Shown piece by piece: positions 33,452-48,400 of a stretch of 64,000 nucleotides of DNA (within the stretch, counting starts at the first letter, position 1; each line of letters begins with the position of its first letter). Below the pieces are notes generated by a model. That model was not told the DNA's origin. It ran no database searches and saw only the letters and a list, made by a program, of their open reading frames with translations. Source of the DNA: Casuarius casuarius (Eukaryota; Chordata; Aves; Casuariiformes; Casuariidae); NCBI GenBank assembly GCA_003342895.1, contig PTFA01000050.1, positions 950,820-1,014,819 of the forward strand, given 5' to 3'. The position numbers were made by a program, and so were the translations under genes.

Positions 33452-36400
33452 CTGGGGGGGGAAAAAGTGGAACTGGTTCATCATTGTGAATACCAAAATA
33501 TAAAATGAACAGTCAACAGATGCAGTTTGGTCTAGGCCCTCATCTGGCTTGTATATCCTTATGCTTTTCAATATGCTTCAAATGCTTGATTTCTAGAGAT
33601 TTGTTCTATACAGAGTGCTTCTGGTGACAGGCTAACCCTTTTAAATACTGTCCTGGTCCTTCCATTACTGTATTGTAGAGTCTTACTCAAGCAAGCCTGT
33701 TATTTCAGCGCTCTGTTGGTGCGCAAGTACAGCTGAAATGCCTTCTATCCATACTACAGTCATGTTCTCTCATCATAGATTCAGCTCCTATCTTGAATGA
33801 AAATGCTTCTTGGAAGACTTCTGCTTCATTGTTGGTGAGCAGAGATCACAGGAGCCGGTCTGTTTCCTTGTTCACGTGGTAAGTCTCTTCATTTTAAGAG
33901 CCACTTGTTCCCAGGTAACTAGATTCTCAGTGGAAATCTGACATACTTTCCCCCACCCCCACAACCAAGTAGCTAAAAGCACATGATAGTACTTAATATT
34001 CTGACAGTCAGGTGCTCAGGTCTTCATGGGTCCTAGTACAAAGTGTAACTTTTGTAAGCCAAACTCCTAATTGCTTCACACCTTCATAGATACCTAAACT
34101 GACAAACTGAAGATCTTTACGTGAGGAAGGACATCTTAATGTAAATGAAAAGGTGTGTTGCACAATTGTGTCTAATTTCACTACCAAAAAAGTAAAGGTA
34201 GAATTAAGGACTTACATTAAAAAATATATATATATATTTATTAGTCTTACCTTAGATGGGCTGCTGCTGAAGTAATAGAATATCTTCTCTCGAGGAGAGA
34301 GAGTAGACTCATTTTTGTGTGGCGAGATGTACACTGGGTGATTCTGAGACAGCTGTATTCTGCGAGGGGAGCCAATTCTTACAAACGGGTAGGGAGAGAG
34401 CGGAGGAGAATCAGTCTGCTCGAGAGAACAGGGAAAATCAACAGTTGGTATCTTACCACAGGTATTACAAAAGCCTTACTGAAGTAAGTCAGCCATCTTA
34501 AATATGGCTCAGCTTTTTCCACTAATATCGTACCCCTGGGTATTAAAAAAAAATGCAAATTTTTCATAGCTTTTGGGCCATACTAATGGTCTGTGTTTGG
34601 TTTTTCTTTTTTTTGTTTTTTAACCATATCTGAAGTCTATGGGTGACATTGCTCAGTGTTGCATATTTCAGACAGGAGGAAAAAGCAAAAGAGCATCAAA
34701 AATGCTTAATGTTTTGACAGCAAAGTATGTCCTTGAACTGAAATTCTTGTCATCAAAAGAAACAAGCGACCCTTGAATTTGCTTTTCTTTAAATGAGATT
34801 AGCAATAGTATTTTATTGCCTATAAAATAAAATAAGATCTATCTACTAATAAAAAGCACAGGGTTAACTTACTGCATTTGAAGTATACTTCAGGGCAAAT
34901 TCTTTGATCTGCTCGATATAGATGTTGTTGTAGAACTGTATCAGGTCCCCTCGCTCTTCCTCCTCAGTGTCACTATTGGCACCTGTCAGTCGGGTTGGAG
35001 TAGGGGGAGCACTGTTTGGGTGTGGTACAGGCAAGGTGCTGCTGGACCGCATCACTGGACTGGAGTCTCTGCTAGCTGAAAAGATGAGAGCCATCTCTCC
35101 TTTATTTGGCCACAATTATTTAATGTATTTCAATCCTAGACATTGAACTGCATTTAAAGCCTGTTAAATTCCAGTTCTTTAAATGGCAGTGTAGCAGCCA
35201 TGAATCTGGTATTGATATCCATGATGCTAATTCTGTCCCCTTAGCATCTTGCCTTACAAAATAGCAGTATGTTATTAAAGACTAACTCCTGAGTGTATGT
35301 ACAGAAATACATTTGATTTCTAAGGTTTTAATGGATAAACTGCAAACGTTTTTTATGTATGAGCTGACTGATTATCATCACAGTATTGAGATATTAAGAA
35401 CAGCTAAAACTCCCTTTTGCAGGCATTCGTGTTACACTTCTAATAGCAGCTCTGTCTTGTTGCCAACTAGAGCAATTTCAAATAAGGACTAGCATAGGGT
35501 GCTTTCAGTTAGTGGTAGAAACGGTTGGCTCAGTAGTACCTCTGGCTGTTTCGATACGCNTAAAGGAAAAGTTGCAAAATATTCTTTTTCATTTTCCTCC
35601 ACCTCTGTGTAACAGCAAACAGTAATACCTATGATTTATAGCATCATCTATTAAACAACTGGTTGTAAGAANAGAGAGCATCACTTGTTTGCTTTCCTTT
35701 AGAGAAGTTCATTGAAGGAAAGTGTTAGTTCAAATATCAAGAATCTCTCCCCACACTTCAGAGACAGCAGATACGCTAAAATGATGCTGTGGGTGGCTGG
35801 TTTGTTCTTACCTCTGCAGCCAGCCAGCCAGCTACTGCTTTTCAACTAAAATGTTAAAATAAACTGTTGCAGCTCTGTGATTGTTATAAGTAAATGGGTA
35901 ACGGAGCATGGCCTAGCGCTGATTTNCTTCATTTGGTAAAGACATCAGCTACAGAATGATGCACATAAATTGGTGCAAGTTATTACCTGCAATAAAAGAT
36001 ACAGAGCGCCTCAAGGGTCAGGCCAGCAGGCATGATACTAAGCTAGAGTTAGTAACTCTTAAATGGTATCAATACAATCTTAATTGTGTCAAAGTTTCTC
36101 AAAGGAACTGTGGGGGTAGGGGGGGAACAAAATCTCATATAAACGTTTATGGAAGTCAGATTAGAAGCATCACTTACTTCTTTCTTTGTTCTTCTCTTTA
36201 CTTCTGTCTGTAGGCGAGTTCTGCTGGCTACTGCTGTCACTGCTGCCAGAGCATCGTCGTCGTCTCCTGCCTTTTATCAGGACGCTCCGATACACCTGCA
36301 GGGAAGCAGAGGAGCATAACAAAGGAAGTGTGCTTAGATGTGCAGCTACGTAAGTCCAGAAACAACACTGTACTTTTTTGTTGTTGTTGTTGGGTGTGTG

Positions 36401-39400
36401 TTGTTTGTTTTTTTTTTTTTTTTTTTTCAAAAGCAAAACACCACATACGAGAGGAGAGTGACTGGAGAGTGAAAACTTGGTGTTATCAAATTGTCTCCCA
36501 ACAGGAAAAATGCAGCCTTGTAATTACGAGTAGTATTATACAATAGGCACTGTTTCTGTAGGTTGTAAGTGAAGATATTTTCTGTTTTAGGTACAGTATA
36601 GAATCAAACACTAGTCAAGGATTTTAGAAATGATTGCTATCTATCTCTTAAAGAGAAGGGCTACCAGGATTTAATATTAAAACTCACTTGAAAAATCTAT
36701 CATTCCTAAAGTAGAACTAAGAGATTTATTAAACCAGAAACCACACTACTTTACTATTAACTGTACTTACATGACTCTTGGCTTGTGGTTGTGTCCTATA
36801 GCAGCGCATAATATTCTGAAATGATCTATCTTCCTTTGTAACCTATAAGCAGACAAACAGAAGAGGCTTATAGTTAGCATGTGTATGTAATTGGGTGGGT
36901 GGTTTTTGTTTCGTTTGGGTTTTTTTTAGGAACTGTAGTCCTTGGAATATTATATCTAAAGTATCTTTTTCTTCTTCATCTTACCTTAGCCATTACATAG
37001 ATGGCACACATTAGCAGCTGATCCAAGTGTCTGTCCATCATGATCTCGGGGCAGTGAACCAAGGAAAACTCAAAACATGTCCAGATCTTTTTCCGCAGCT
37101 CATCGGATATATCAAGCTTGACACAAAGATCCCGCAGACGCACGCTAGCTAAGTGATACACCTGTTGAAATGGAGGCTATGCTTAAGGCCACATCAATAC
37201 TACTTTTTTTATGCAAGCTAGTAGAGTAGTTCAGACTTAGATACTGTAGAACTTTTGCAAATGATAAGCCAAAAGGAACATAAGATTTTTTTTTTTTCTT
37301 GTTTACAAGACTAAGACATTCCCATTGCTGGTATTAATGCTAATGAAGCACTTGTTTGAAGCTTAAATTTTTAAGTATCCCAAGCACAGGAACCTAGCCT
37401 ACAGAAACCACCATATTAAATAATATAAAATGTTGTTCATTAATGTCTCAAAGGTGAATTTTTTTTCTTTTAAAGAGCCTTGAAGAAACTGACACCTTGT
37501 AAGCAGCTGTTGGCCAAATACATTATCTACTTCACAACTTGATGCCTGCAGTGTTTATCTACTCTATAGATAATAAGATGCTGCCTGCATAAAGAAAACT
37601 ACTCTTTGGGTGTGCGTCTCAGTAGACAAAGTGTGTACATATTAACTTTAAAATTGAATTTTCACTTATAAGTAGGTAAGTATTTTAAAATTAAGGTGAA
37701 GACATATTGACATATAAACTAAACGACTGGAAGGTACCTTTCTAAAGAAGAGTGACAGTGAACCCATCTTCCGGGGCCTAATGGTGGTGGTAGCGGCAAA
37801 TTGCTGGTTTTGTCTTTGCTCTCCAGAAGAGATCTGCTGAACTGTTACTTGGCCTGGTAACTGCAAAGTTGCCCCAGTCATCTGAGTGTTCAGGGTACCA
37901 GCAAGAGTCTGGGCACTAAGAGGCTGAATGGAACCAGACACAGCTTGAGGCTGGGTACCTACATTTACCTGAACTGGGAAGAAAGTAATTCCTCCATTTT
38001 CATTGGCGATACCTGTAATTTAAGGAAGGGGGAAAAAAAAAAAAACCAAACCTAAACCAAAAGAATTCCTGATTTTTTTTCTTTTTTTTAAAAGAAAAAA
38101 ATATCTTGCTCTTATTAGCAAGATTAGCTCATTAATATTTTGATGAAACAATTTCATATATATATACTTTGGACTTTTCATTGTAAGTAGACAAGATAAC
38201 TGCTATGGACAAAGGTTTTTAGTACTAATCCAACTTTCTTCCCCAGTCAGTTCAGGAAAGCAAGCTTACTAAATAAGTAAATACATTCTATATATAGTCA
38301 GTGGCAGTCTGAAGATCTCTGTGCTGACGACGTTCTGTCTCTAAATTCTGCTCATCTATTCAAAAATTCTTTCTACTAGAGGAAACCTTAAACATGGGTG
38401 TGTCCCCCTCTCCCCTTACTGGTTACTAATACTCTGATGGGATCCAGTATGAACAATTCCCCAGTAGCTTATCTCTTACCTTGTACTGGTATTGTAACAG
38501 TCTGCCCATTATTGGCTGTTACGGTGGCAGTTGCCACTGTAACCAGTGTCTGGCCAGGCACTGGAGTTACTGACACCGCTTCGGGATTCATGTTCTGCAC
38601 GGGCACAGTATTTACCACAGGCTGCTGGGAAACTCTCACTGGAGTTCCGCCATCAGAGCTACTATCATTATCTGCAAAGAGTCTTCTCCGTGTGGGATTG
38701 GCTGTTGGAGAACTGTATCTGTCATACAGAGTAGTGGGAGAGGATGAAAGGCCTGAGGATTAAAGGAAGAGGATATTTAGCTTTGTTGCATAATCCCTTC
38801 TTATACAAATACATTAAAGAATGCTAAAGAGAACCAAAATGTCATCCAAAGCTATTCGGGTAGTGCCCTTAAAAGTTTTTGTCTCTATTTGTCATTTATA
38901 GATTGCTTTTAAAGATGACGGATTTTCAAATAATGCTATGTTTAGTCTTCTAAGCTAATGTAGTATGTCTTATTTTCCCAGAGAAATTTTAAGAGATATC
39001 CCATAATTAAATATATAATGAAGCTTCCAGTCTAGTATGACTAGAAAGCGAAGTGTCTAGAGGCTACTGTAGCCGTTTTTTTTAAATGTATATACTGTTA
39101 CACAGAAACTCCTGAAAACATCCTCTCAGAACAGCAATTTCATCACACTGAAATAACAACTGTATCTGTCTTAAATGACTGTCTTAAATGACTGTCTTAA
39201 CTATACGAGTTGCAATAGAAATACCATTTACAAGTAATTTTGCAGCTAAATGTACATTGAGATTAGAGCACCTTTTTGCTGTACACCATCTGAACTTAAA
39301 GCCATGGTCTAAGAAGTATGAATAAATGTTATACTTAAAAAACTCACCTTTTCCTAGTCCTCCGGTTTCAGCACGAACCTCATTTATTCGTCTTGGTGTT

Positions 39401-42400
39401 AATGGAGAACCTACAACACTATTCCCAGCAGATCTTTCAAAGTAGTGAGGTGGCATTACCTAAGATATTTATATTGACATTAGAGTGTCTGTATCACAGA
39501 CTGACTACATAACAAACATGATCACACTTGTCTTCTACAGATTTTGACCAGCAAAATGGTAGAGAGAAAAAAAAACCCAAACAATGAAGAGTACTGAAAA
39601 TTTTACTTTAAGCTTAATCTAGAAGCCTTGTAGTGAGAGTGTACTACTCAAGAAGATAGATAAAGTACTGTAATCTTTCTGTGACTGAGATTAGGAGTCT
39701 GTACTCTTATTTATCAAATGCACATTTCTTCCAGCTCAGTAATTTTTAAGATTTCAAAGGACTGTTCTAAACCTCCCCGCTTGTCTACTTTATTTACGAT
39801 TCTCCTATACTGTGTAAATAGGGAGTAAGAATCATCTCATTTGTGGACTTTACATTTTGAATGTCTCTCCGGAGCTAACAGTCCATGGACAGAGTAGACT
39901 CCTTGTCTAGTCCACGGACAGACTAAAACACACTACATTTCCAATTTCTCTGCACTGATTACCTTACACTGAGAAACTGAAATTTGGACATGTAAAGCCT
40001 CTCCTTCATGGTGTAACGTCCAATCTCTAAGAGCCTGTCTGACATAGGAAAACTATGTGAAATGTTATATAATATTAAAAAAAAAAAGCGCTCACCTCTT
40101 CACAGCTAGGAACTTTGTTTTCATTATCTTTGATTCTATCCCACAATATAGATTCCTGTTTCCATGCCATGCTTTCCAAGACCTGTTCTTCAATATGATT
40201 AAGGTGTTTTACTATTTCCCGACAAAGGCCATCTTCTGCTCTAATAAAAACCTCAATTACCTGTAAAGCGGATAATTATGAAGTCGATATCATAATGAAT
40301 AAATAGTGATTGTTCAACATAGTATACTTATTTCATATTTCTTCTTGTGGAAAGAGATCTAATCCTTAATTTTCAAGGAAGAAAAGACTTGTAGAAATGT
40401 TAGGCTGCATCACTATGAATCAATAGGCTGTTTTTCAGTCTGATCAGAAGACAGCTATTTATATCTTTCTTTGTTAATAAACAATGAAAAATGTCAAGCA
40501 CTGTTGCAAAAAGCAGCAGACTGCTTATGATAAAATGATATTGCATTAGTTTCTATATAGATTACTTGGATATTGCTCTTGTGTTAAACTTACTTAGTAA
40601 CAGTATTTTGTTTTTTCAAATGCCTGAGATGCACCCCAGAATAACATAGGCTTGGAAATACCACTTTTTAAATACAAGTAGTGGTAGATATGATAATGAA
40701 GTGTTACTGTTTAAGCTAACATCTAGTTAAAGAGATGACTTTATATAGGTCACCAGCCTTCTCATGATCTGATCAACATTTCTGGCAGCGAAACACTTAC
40801 CTTATAAAAATGATAAACAGGAATGTCAAAAATTTCAGTGATGAATGGGAAGTTTCCAGGTGGCTTATATGTAAAGGTAATTATCTCAAGGCAACATGCC
40901 AGCAGCGATCTATGAAACACATCTTGCTCCAGTATTGCCTGCAAGAAAAAAAGAATTGCAAGTTGTAATGCTTGAATCTACACATTGTAACTATTAAACA
41001 GTAAACTGCTTTCTATGCTGCATCCACAGCAAGATTATCAAGCTTAAAAAAAAAAGATTTATTTCATAAGAAACAGAACAGAATCTAAAATAAGACAGCT
41101 TTACTCATTAAAAATTTTGACTAGCCTTGCATTTGCAAACACAATGTTTTTTTTTTTTTTTTTTAAACACTTTTTCTTCCATTCTGCTATAGCTACAGGG
41201 TAGTTTTCAGAGTTTTACCCTCATTTTTAAATAGCTGTTTGTAGTTCTCTACAACTGATTTCCCTTTTGCAGCTCCAACTTCTTTAAAACTGAGTTATGA
41301 TTTGATCAGATTTTCTTACAGATAAGTCGGTGTCTCCCAATCTCCTCCTCTCTTGCTCAATGACCGACTCCAATACCTTGTAGTACAGCACCTCAGCACG
41401 ACGAAAATGCTTACTGGCAACATCTGCAGGCATTCCAAATAGAAACAATTTTGTGAAATGCAATCAAAAATTACATATTTCCTCTTATGCTATAGCGCTT
41501 TAGTATTGAATTAGCTTGTTTGGATTTCTATGCTGTTGTAGCTACAATACTTTCAGAACTAAGTTGGTTAATTTAAAGCTAACTTTGGAATCTCTCTCCT
41601 ATGCTGCATTGACTTGTGACTGCAGACCAGACCAACTTACTACTTAACCCAGAATTTGATGAAAACACCATCTATAAGAACAATCTCTAACATTGCTGTA
41701 TGTAATGTATGTATTCCAAGTTCAGAAAATAGTGTTTGAAAAGTGTACCCATATGGATCTAACTTGCACTATGCAACAGAAAACAATAAAGCAACTGTAC
41801 TGACAAGAACATATACAAAATAAGTAAGGCCTCCATACAGTAAGAAGAAAGTCAAGAGCATCTTCGTAATTTTTATCCATCTTTACTCATTTCACAGACA
41901 AATCTGACAACTTTGCAAATAATACCTTTATACTTACAAGTTTTTATACAAGAGTATAAAAGATATATAATACAAGAGGTAAAATACAAGATATATAATA
42001 AAAGAGCTTATACTCACAAGACTTTAATAATGTCTGTACTAAAATATCATTACATGTGAGCCAAAACTGCCATAGGACTTTTAAAGAATACAATTGGTCA
42101 GGTTTTTCATTACTGTCATAAAAAAATCTACCAACAATATTTTGCTTAGATTTGAGTGGAAAAAATGGTATCCTTAAGAGTGCTTCTCATTTCACTTCTG
42201 TAAAAGTGAAAATATCAACAAACTCCAATGCCTTAACATAAACCTGATTACGAAAGTCTATGCAGGGCTGAACTTCACCAGGTCTTTGGAATACCAAGAA
42301 AAGTAATAGAAAAGACTCTTGTGCTAAGCACTGCCTATAAATTAAAAATTTTGAGTTACTCACAAAAGATCAAAGTGTTTAAAGGCACTTTAATTTTTAT

Positions 42401-45400
42401 TTGTGCAAGTAAAATGTTTCTCACCTTTGGAGAAATTACTGAATTCTCCTTCAGACTGCATGCACTGGCAGTACACTTCATACATTTCTTTTACTCTGTT
42501 TGCAATAGCTTGAGAAGGATCCCTGGAACATGCCCTGGAAAAATAAATGAAACATTTTCAAAGTACTACTCCTACTGTGACAAAAACGTCAATAATTATT
42601 TTTATAGTATGGTTAAAGTATGAAACTGTAACTTGGACTTCAGCAACACAAACACACCCATACATGCCTAACTTTACATGTACTGTAAAAAGCCAATAGT
42701 GTATTATTATTGTATAAATGTTAGTAATATGTACATCTTTTCATGATCAGGGATTCATATTTAAACAGCATTTTCCAGATTAAAAAAAAATTGTTTTAAA
42801 ATATGCTGTACCTGAGGAACAGTTTAACTACTTGGAAAACAGAAACAATCTCCTACATTGTGGAATGATTTTGATTTGCTAAGTAATAAAAAGGAAGAAG
42901 TCTGGAAAAATTTCTGTTAACATTTTGCCACTGGAGAAGTTCAGAACTGTTCAGTTTAAAATGTACCATTTTACAGACATCATTGATTTCTTAAGGACAG
43001 AGGTGTATAAAATGGGAGAACTGAGTCTTTTGGAATTTAAATCTCTCTCTGGTTTCTCTTTTACTCCAGGACTAGATGCTGTGAATGCTCATTTACGTTT
43101 TACATTACACTGTTTAGCAGTAACATTCGTTATTAAAACTATTTAAAAAAAACCATACTTATTTCGTTAGCTAAACATCAAACTAACTTACCTGAGTATT
43201 TGCTCCAAATTTTCACTGGGGGCATTTCTCAGTCCTGCCAGCATTGTATGAAGACGGCTCAAACTATATGTTGCTATGGAAACAGGGGTCACATATGGGT
43301 TGCTCTCTTTAATATACTTGCGGCCAGTAAGTGGGGTTGTAATCCTAAGTGATTTTGACTAAAAAGACAAAAATTAAGTGTATAACTATACATTATAATA
43401 AAATTCAGATACACTTCATAACCTCGAGGTATTGGCCTGCAGAACGCTTGCTTACGCAGCGTTACACTGTATGCCTGTTAAGAGAGAGACCAGGAATCGA
43501 ACACCCCAAATCAACTCATGCCTTAGCTAACAGCCAGCCATGAGAGATTTCTCTGTGTCGCTTAGATGTTTGTATCAAATACTAAGGTATGTTACTGTAT
43601 AACCAGCGAGGAAGTGGCTTCGCACTGAAATGCAGATACTGGGAGTGAAGTACGAAACAACTAAGCCAATCTAAAAAAATCCAGCAGTCCCATCCTGTCC
43701 CTTGAGTGAGTACTGAAGGTAGCTGTAGCAGATAGGAAACCTCTGAGCAAGGGTTTCCTTTCAGCGAGTCAGAGTTTGACATAAAACAGCCCTCCTGAAT
43801 GCAACTGAAACAGTCAAATAGCACTCGGAGTCATTTGAACAGTCAAATAGCACTTGGAGTCATTTGCTTCAGACCAAACCATTGCGTCAAAATAATTTAA
43901 TATCAAGGAAGTTCCTTCAATCAATGTACAGCAATGCTCCTGAGAAAAACAATGCATCTTCCAATTATCTAACCACACAATTACTAACCAAGGGATGCTT
44001 TCCTTATTGTAATGAACATACTATGCTTTGCACTCCTTTCATCATGAAGTCTACCTCTCAGTACTCCCCTTCTTCCATCTTCTCTCCACGACCCTAACTG
44101 TGTTATATTCCTGTCTCCATACCCTTACCAGGAAAGACAGGTCCCCCAGCCCTGCCCTGGGCTCTCCTGAGCATGCAACAGCATACGCATCGCAGCTGCA
44201 AGCTGCTTTCTTACAGACCAGACTGTTTCATCACTACAGAAATAAACTGCAAGAGACTAATGGTTACGCATCCATGCCTTATGCTGGCAAAATTTAGTGG
44301 CTAACTTTTGTCTTTAAATAGATCAGAAGCAAGAAATTATCTAGTTATATTAATTTTGCAGATACAGTTATTTTGATCTTTTCCTTCATTCAAGAATGTT
44401 GAAAAACCATTAACCAGCTCTCAGGCTGGAACAGAATCAAATGACTGTTTCAATGATACAGACTGTTTTGCCCTTTTGCTCTCTTTTATCTAATTGTGCT
44501 AATACAGCTTATATCTTTCTTTATTTGCCTGTCTCATATCTTTCCTGCTTTTAAGTATTTTTCCATTTTCAGCAACATTTGAATGATCTATAATCACAGG
44601 TATGTATGTCTGTTAAAAGCCAGTGCCTGTTTTAAAACACTACTCACCCAAAGGCCCTAAGATTTTTAAGCACCTGACTTCATTGTTCTGAAACATACAG
44701 TGTCCCTTTCTTTATCCTTCCAGAAAATGATATTCTATGCTATTTTATTAATCATATATAATGACGTATCTTTGCATGATGCTTTATAGGCAAGCAAGGA
44801 GAAAACCATTCCCTAATGATCTAACTAACACAGTAAACAGATATTTTAACGCCTGAAGTATACCTGTTGGAAGAAAAAGAAACAAAAAAAATGCAGAGAA
44901 AGTGCTAAGCAACCTTGCACATGCTAAACAGGAAAAACCCTGCACATGGGACAGAGAGTGAGGGACGGGAAATTTGGGCAGACAAATCCAAAGGGACCAA
45001 AAAGTCCAAGGGTGCAGAGGTCCATCTACTATTCGGAACCTCAGGACAATTCTGAACCTACCAACCAACCATGGAGGACTGCCCATTCTGCTGAGTTTAA
45101 AAATCAAAGTAAACAATATATCTAAATCAACTGCCAAATTTAACTCTATTATGCTGTGTACATTCCCAGATCATCTTAAACATAGTTTTTAGCGGCTGCT
45201 CCTCTTCATCAGACACACACTAACTCAACTCACCCCTACTATAAACACAGTCAGCAACAAAGACTGTCATACTCACCCTGTCAAAATGCTGCTGCAAATT
45301 ATGCTTCACTTGTACTCTTTCAGCTGTTTCTATTCCTGAAGTTGTATTTAAGCACCTTGTGAGAGTTCCAATTTCTTCATCTGCATCCTCCCCAAGAAAT

Positions 45401-48400
45401 ATCCGCTCATCGAGATTTCCTACTGACAAAACATATTCCTCATAGGCCTTGTTGATGGCTTTGCTACAACAGAAAGGAAAAAATAAATATAAATAAACCC
45501 TTTATTTAGACATCGAATAATTTAACTGCTTTGTCTGTTGGAAGTCTACTTCAAATTTTATTTTAACCCTGACTTAGGTATTGGAGGCTCCTTTAAAAAC
45601 TGTAGTATTATAAACAAGACAGTGGCAAGAAAATTATTTGTCCAGTATATCTGATGGGTGGCCATTTAGTATAGCCACAGAAAGAACATAATAAAATTCT
45701 ACTGATAACTCTTACGTATCTGGAAATGCCTTGAAACTTATGCAGCATCACATCACCATAAAATATGCTTAGCATTCTTAGTAACCTTCAAGAGAAAACA
45801 GTAAATCCCACTTATAGCATCTCTAGGTTTAAAAAGAAATAACCCACCAAGGCTGTTTTCTCCCTCCTACTTCCCACCCGCTTAATGTGGCCCCCTATCT
45901 TTTTCTTTCTAACACTTTTCAGTTGTATATGAAAATCAAAGAAACATAGAAACATAAGAATAAAAGCAGACATCTATTAATTCCTTCTTGAAGAATCATG
46001 CCGCTTTCAAATATGCCTCAGGCCACTGCACCCTGAAGAAAAGGAACTGAAATACATTTTAATATACTATGTATATAGTATATATATTATATATATATAA
46101 AAATATATATAGCTATAGTTAATAAATACACAAATAAATTACTTAATATTAGTGTTAAGATATAGACTGTGTAATTGCTTTTGTATTACAAATCAAAGGG
46201 ATATTAATGGAAACCAAACCACGAATGAAGTGACTTACAAGCTATCTGCAAAGTTCCCAGGTTCCAGAAATCCAGTCAGATTTTCTTCCTTTCCTTTTAA
46301 AAGCTGTAAGACAGGTTAGGAAAGGGGTGGACATTTTGGTTCTTTAAAAGGTTTGGAAGATAATGATTAAGGAGAAATTTTTCTACACCACAAATTTACT
46401 GACCAACCTTTTTGTCAAAAAGTTTCCGAATATATGGCTTCCAAAAATGTTCTTTTATGCCTTTTGCTTCTAGAACTAATCCATAATGTAATGAACACAA
46501 TTTTTCAATGATGCAGGGGGGATCAGAGGATACTTTATAATCCTTACTATGAAAGTCTTCAGGTAGACCTACAATTAAGAAATAACATATCATCTGATTT
46601 TGTAAATCCATATGCTATTTACTTACTAAATTTGTATTCTACACTGTAAAACAGCAAACTAATTAGTCTTCTTCAAAGAATTATTAATTATACCGTATCC
46701 ACACTATTTGATAATATTATCAAAAGAGTATTTTGAATGCCAGATTTTAAAAGTTTATATGTCTAATGATAAAACAGTATCAGCTCTTATACAAAACTAA
46801 TCAAACACTTGTGAACTATAAAAATTAGTCAAAATAAATTTGAAAAAATGGTTCCACTTCACATCCTAACCACTACGAAGTAAATGCAAATACCATACAG
46901 CATTGAAAATGAAGCATAAGTCTGGAAAAGATACATCGTGGATTCAGTGGAAACTTCTCACCATTTATTTGCATCTGTGGTTATCAAGTCAGCCTCACTG
47001 GCTCTTTCCAAGCTCTTACCTCCCAGCAACTCTCCAATCTGATTGTCACTTTCTCAGTGACATTAACATACTGAAATTCTTACTTAAGAACTTCCTCCAA
47101 TACTGTATTTCCTTTGTAGATTAATTTCTTGACTTATTATTTACAAAATTCAGTAGTCTGTTATTACTTATTATATTGATAGAAACCTGACTGTAACGAG
47201 ATTGTGAAATAATGATTCCAATAAATTTCAGCCCTTTCACAATCAAATAATATTATTCAATTTGTTCTCTACTATATACAATCATACTCGTTTCAGTAGC
47301 CACAGAAGTTCTTGCAGTTTTTGGATACAGACAGTTCATTTTTTAAACATACCTTTAAAATTTGGATTCAAAAGTTCTTTACGGTTAGGACATTGGAGGG
47401 CATTTCCATACACTAGATCCAAAGCACAAAGCAAGAGATGGTAGGAATTGACTAAGTCATCACTGATCATAGGAAAATTACCTTCGATATTAGAAAAACA
47501 TGAGAGATTAATTAACAGTGACATAATTTAAAATTCTGTTAACAAAGAAACTGTTGAGATTTGTATAATAATTGATATTTGAGATGGAGTCTTTGAAACA
47601 GACTTTGGTGACTAAGACTATAACTATCTGGTTGGAAATACAGTGAGTAAAATAGACACACATTTAATAGAACAGTAATAGTAAAATAGAGTAATTATAA
47701 TAGAAAAATGTTTTCAGAAACAGCAGTGATATTATAGGAACTCAAATATTATGTTGTTTTGAAAACAAACCTTACCAAACACTGATAAACATGAAGTTGC
47801 AGACTCCCTGGTTCACAATAACCTGATTAATCAGTGCATAACGAACTGAAGCAGCATGAAATGTCCCACGCTAAACTATCCCCAGGAAGAGAAATTTTTT
47901 TACCAGAAATCTGGCAACACAAGCTTTAATATCAGGCAACATTACTTCTTTCAACAGCATCTTACTGGACCTTTCTGAAGCAGAATCTGGTTTTAAGGCA
48001 TGCGGGGGAACAATGGGAGCCAAGGGGGGCTCTCCTTTTCCCAGTTTGCATTGCTGTAAAGAGTCTTAAACAACATTTAGATCTATCCTAGCAAAAGTTA
48101 GTTCGGATGTCAAATCAAAACAAAACCAAACAAAACCCCACCCCAAAACAAAATACCCACATCCCCAATCCTCCAGAAAGAATCCATATGCAACTTTAAG
48201 TCAGGAGATTTTTTTCTTTACCAATCTGCTTTCCATATAAAATATATGTTTGGGCATGCTCATTACATGTAGTAACAAATTTAATTTTATTTCTCTTGTG
48301 CTTTACAAAAGAGTTAAAATGTAGAACTCTGATCTAGCATACAATGTAGCTTCATTTTATGTACCTCTAACATCATTTTTATTCACCATATTCCTGTAGG

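Noticed and set aside
38398..38763. 121-codon open frame on the plus strand
   Set aside because: It is antisense to RBL2 exon 15, whose translation is clearly conserved.
43430..43520. tRNA-like motif (B-box-like GTTCGATTCC on the minus strand)
   Set aside because: The bases flanking the putative T-loop do not pair and no matching A box or acceptor stem is present. It is not a tRNA; an old tRNA-derived or mitochondrial fragment cannot be excluded.
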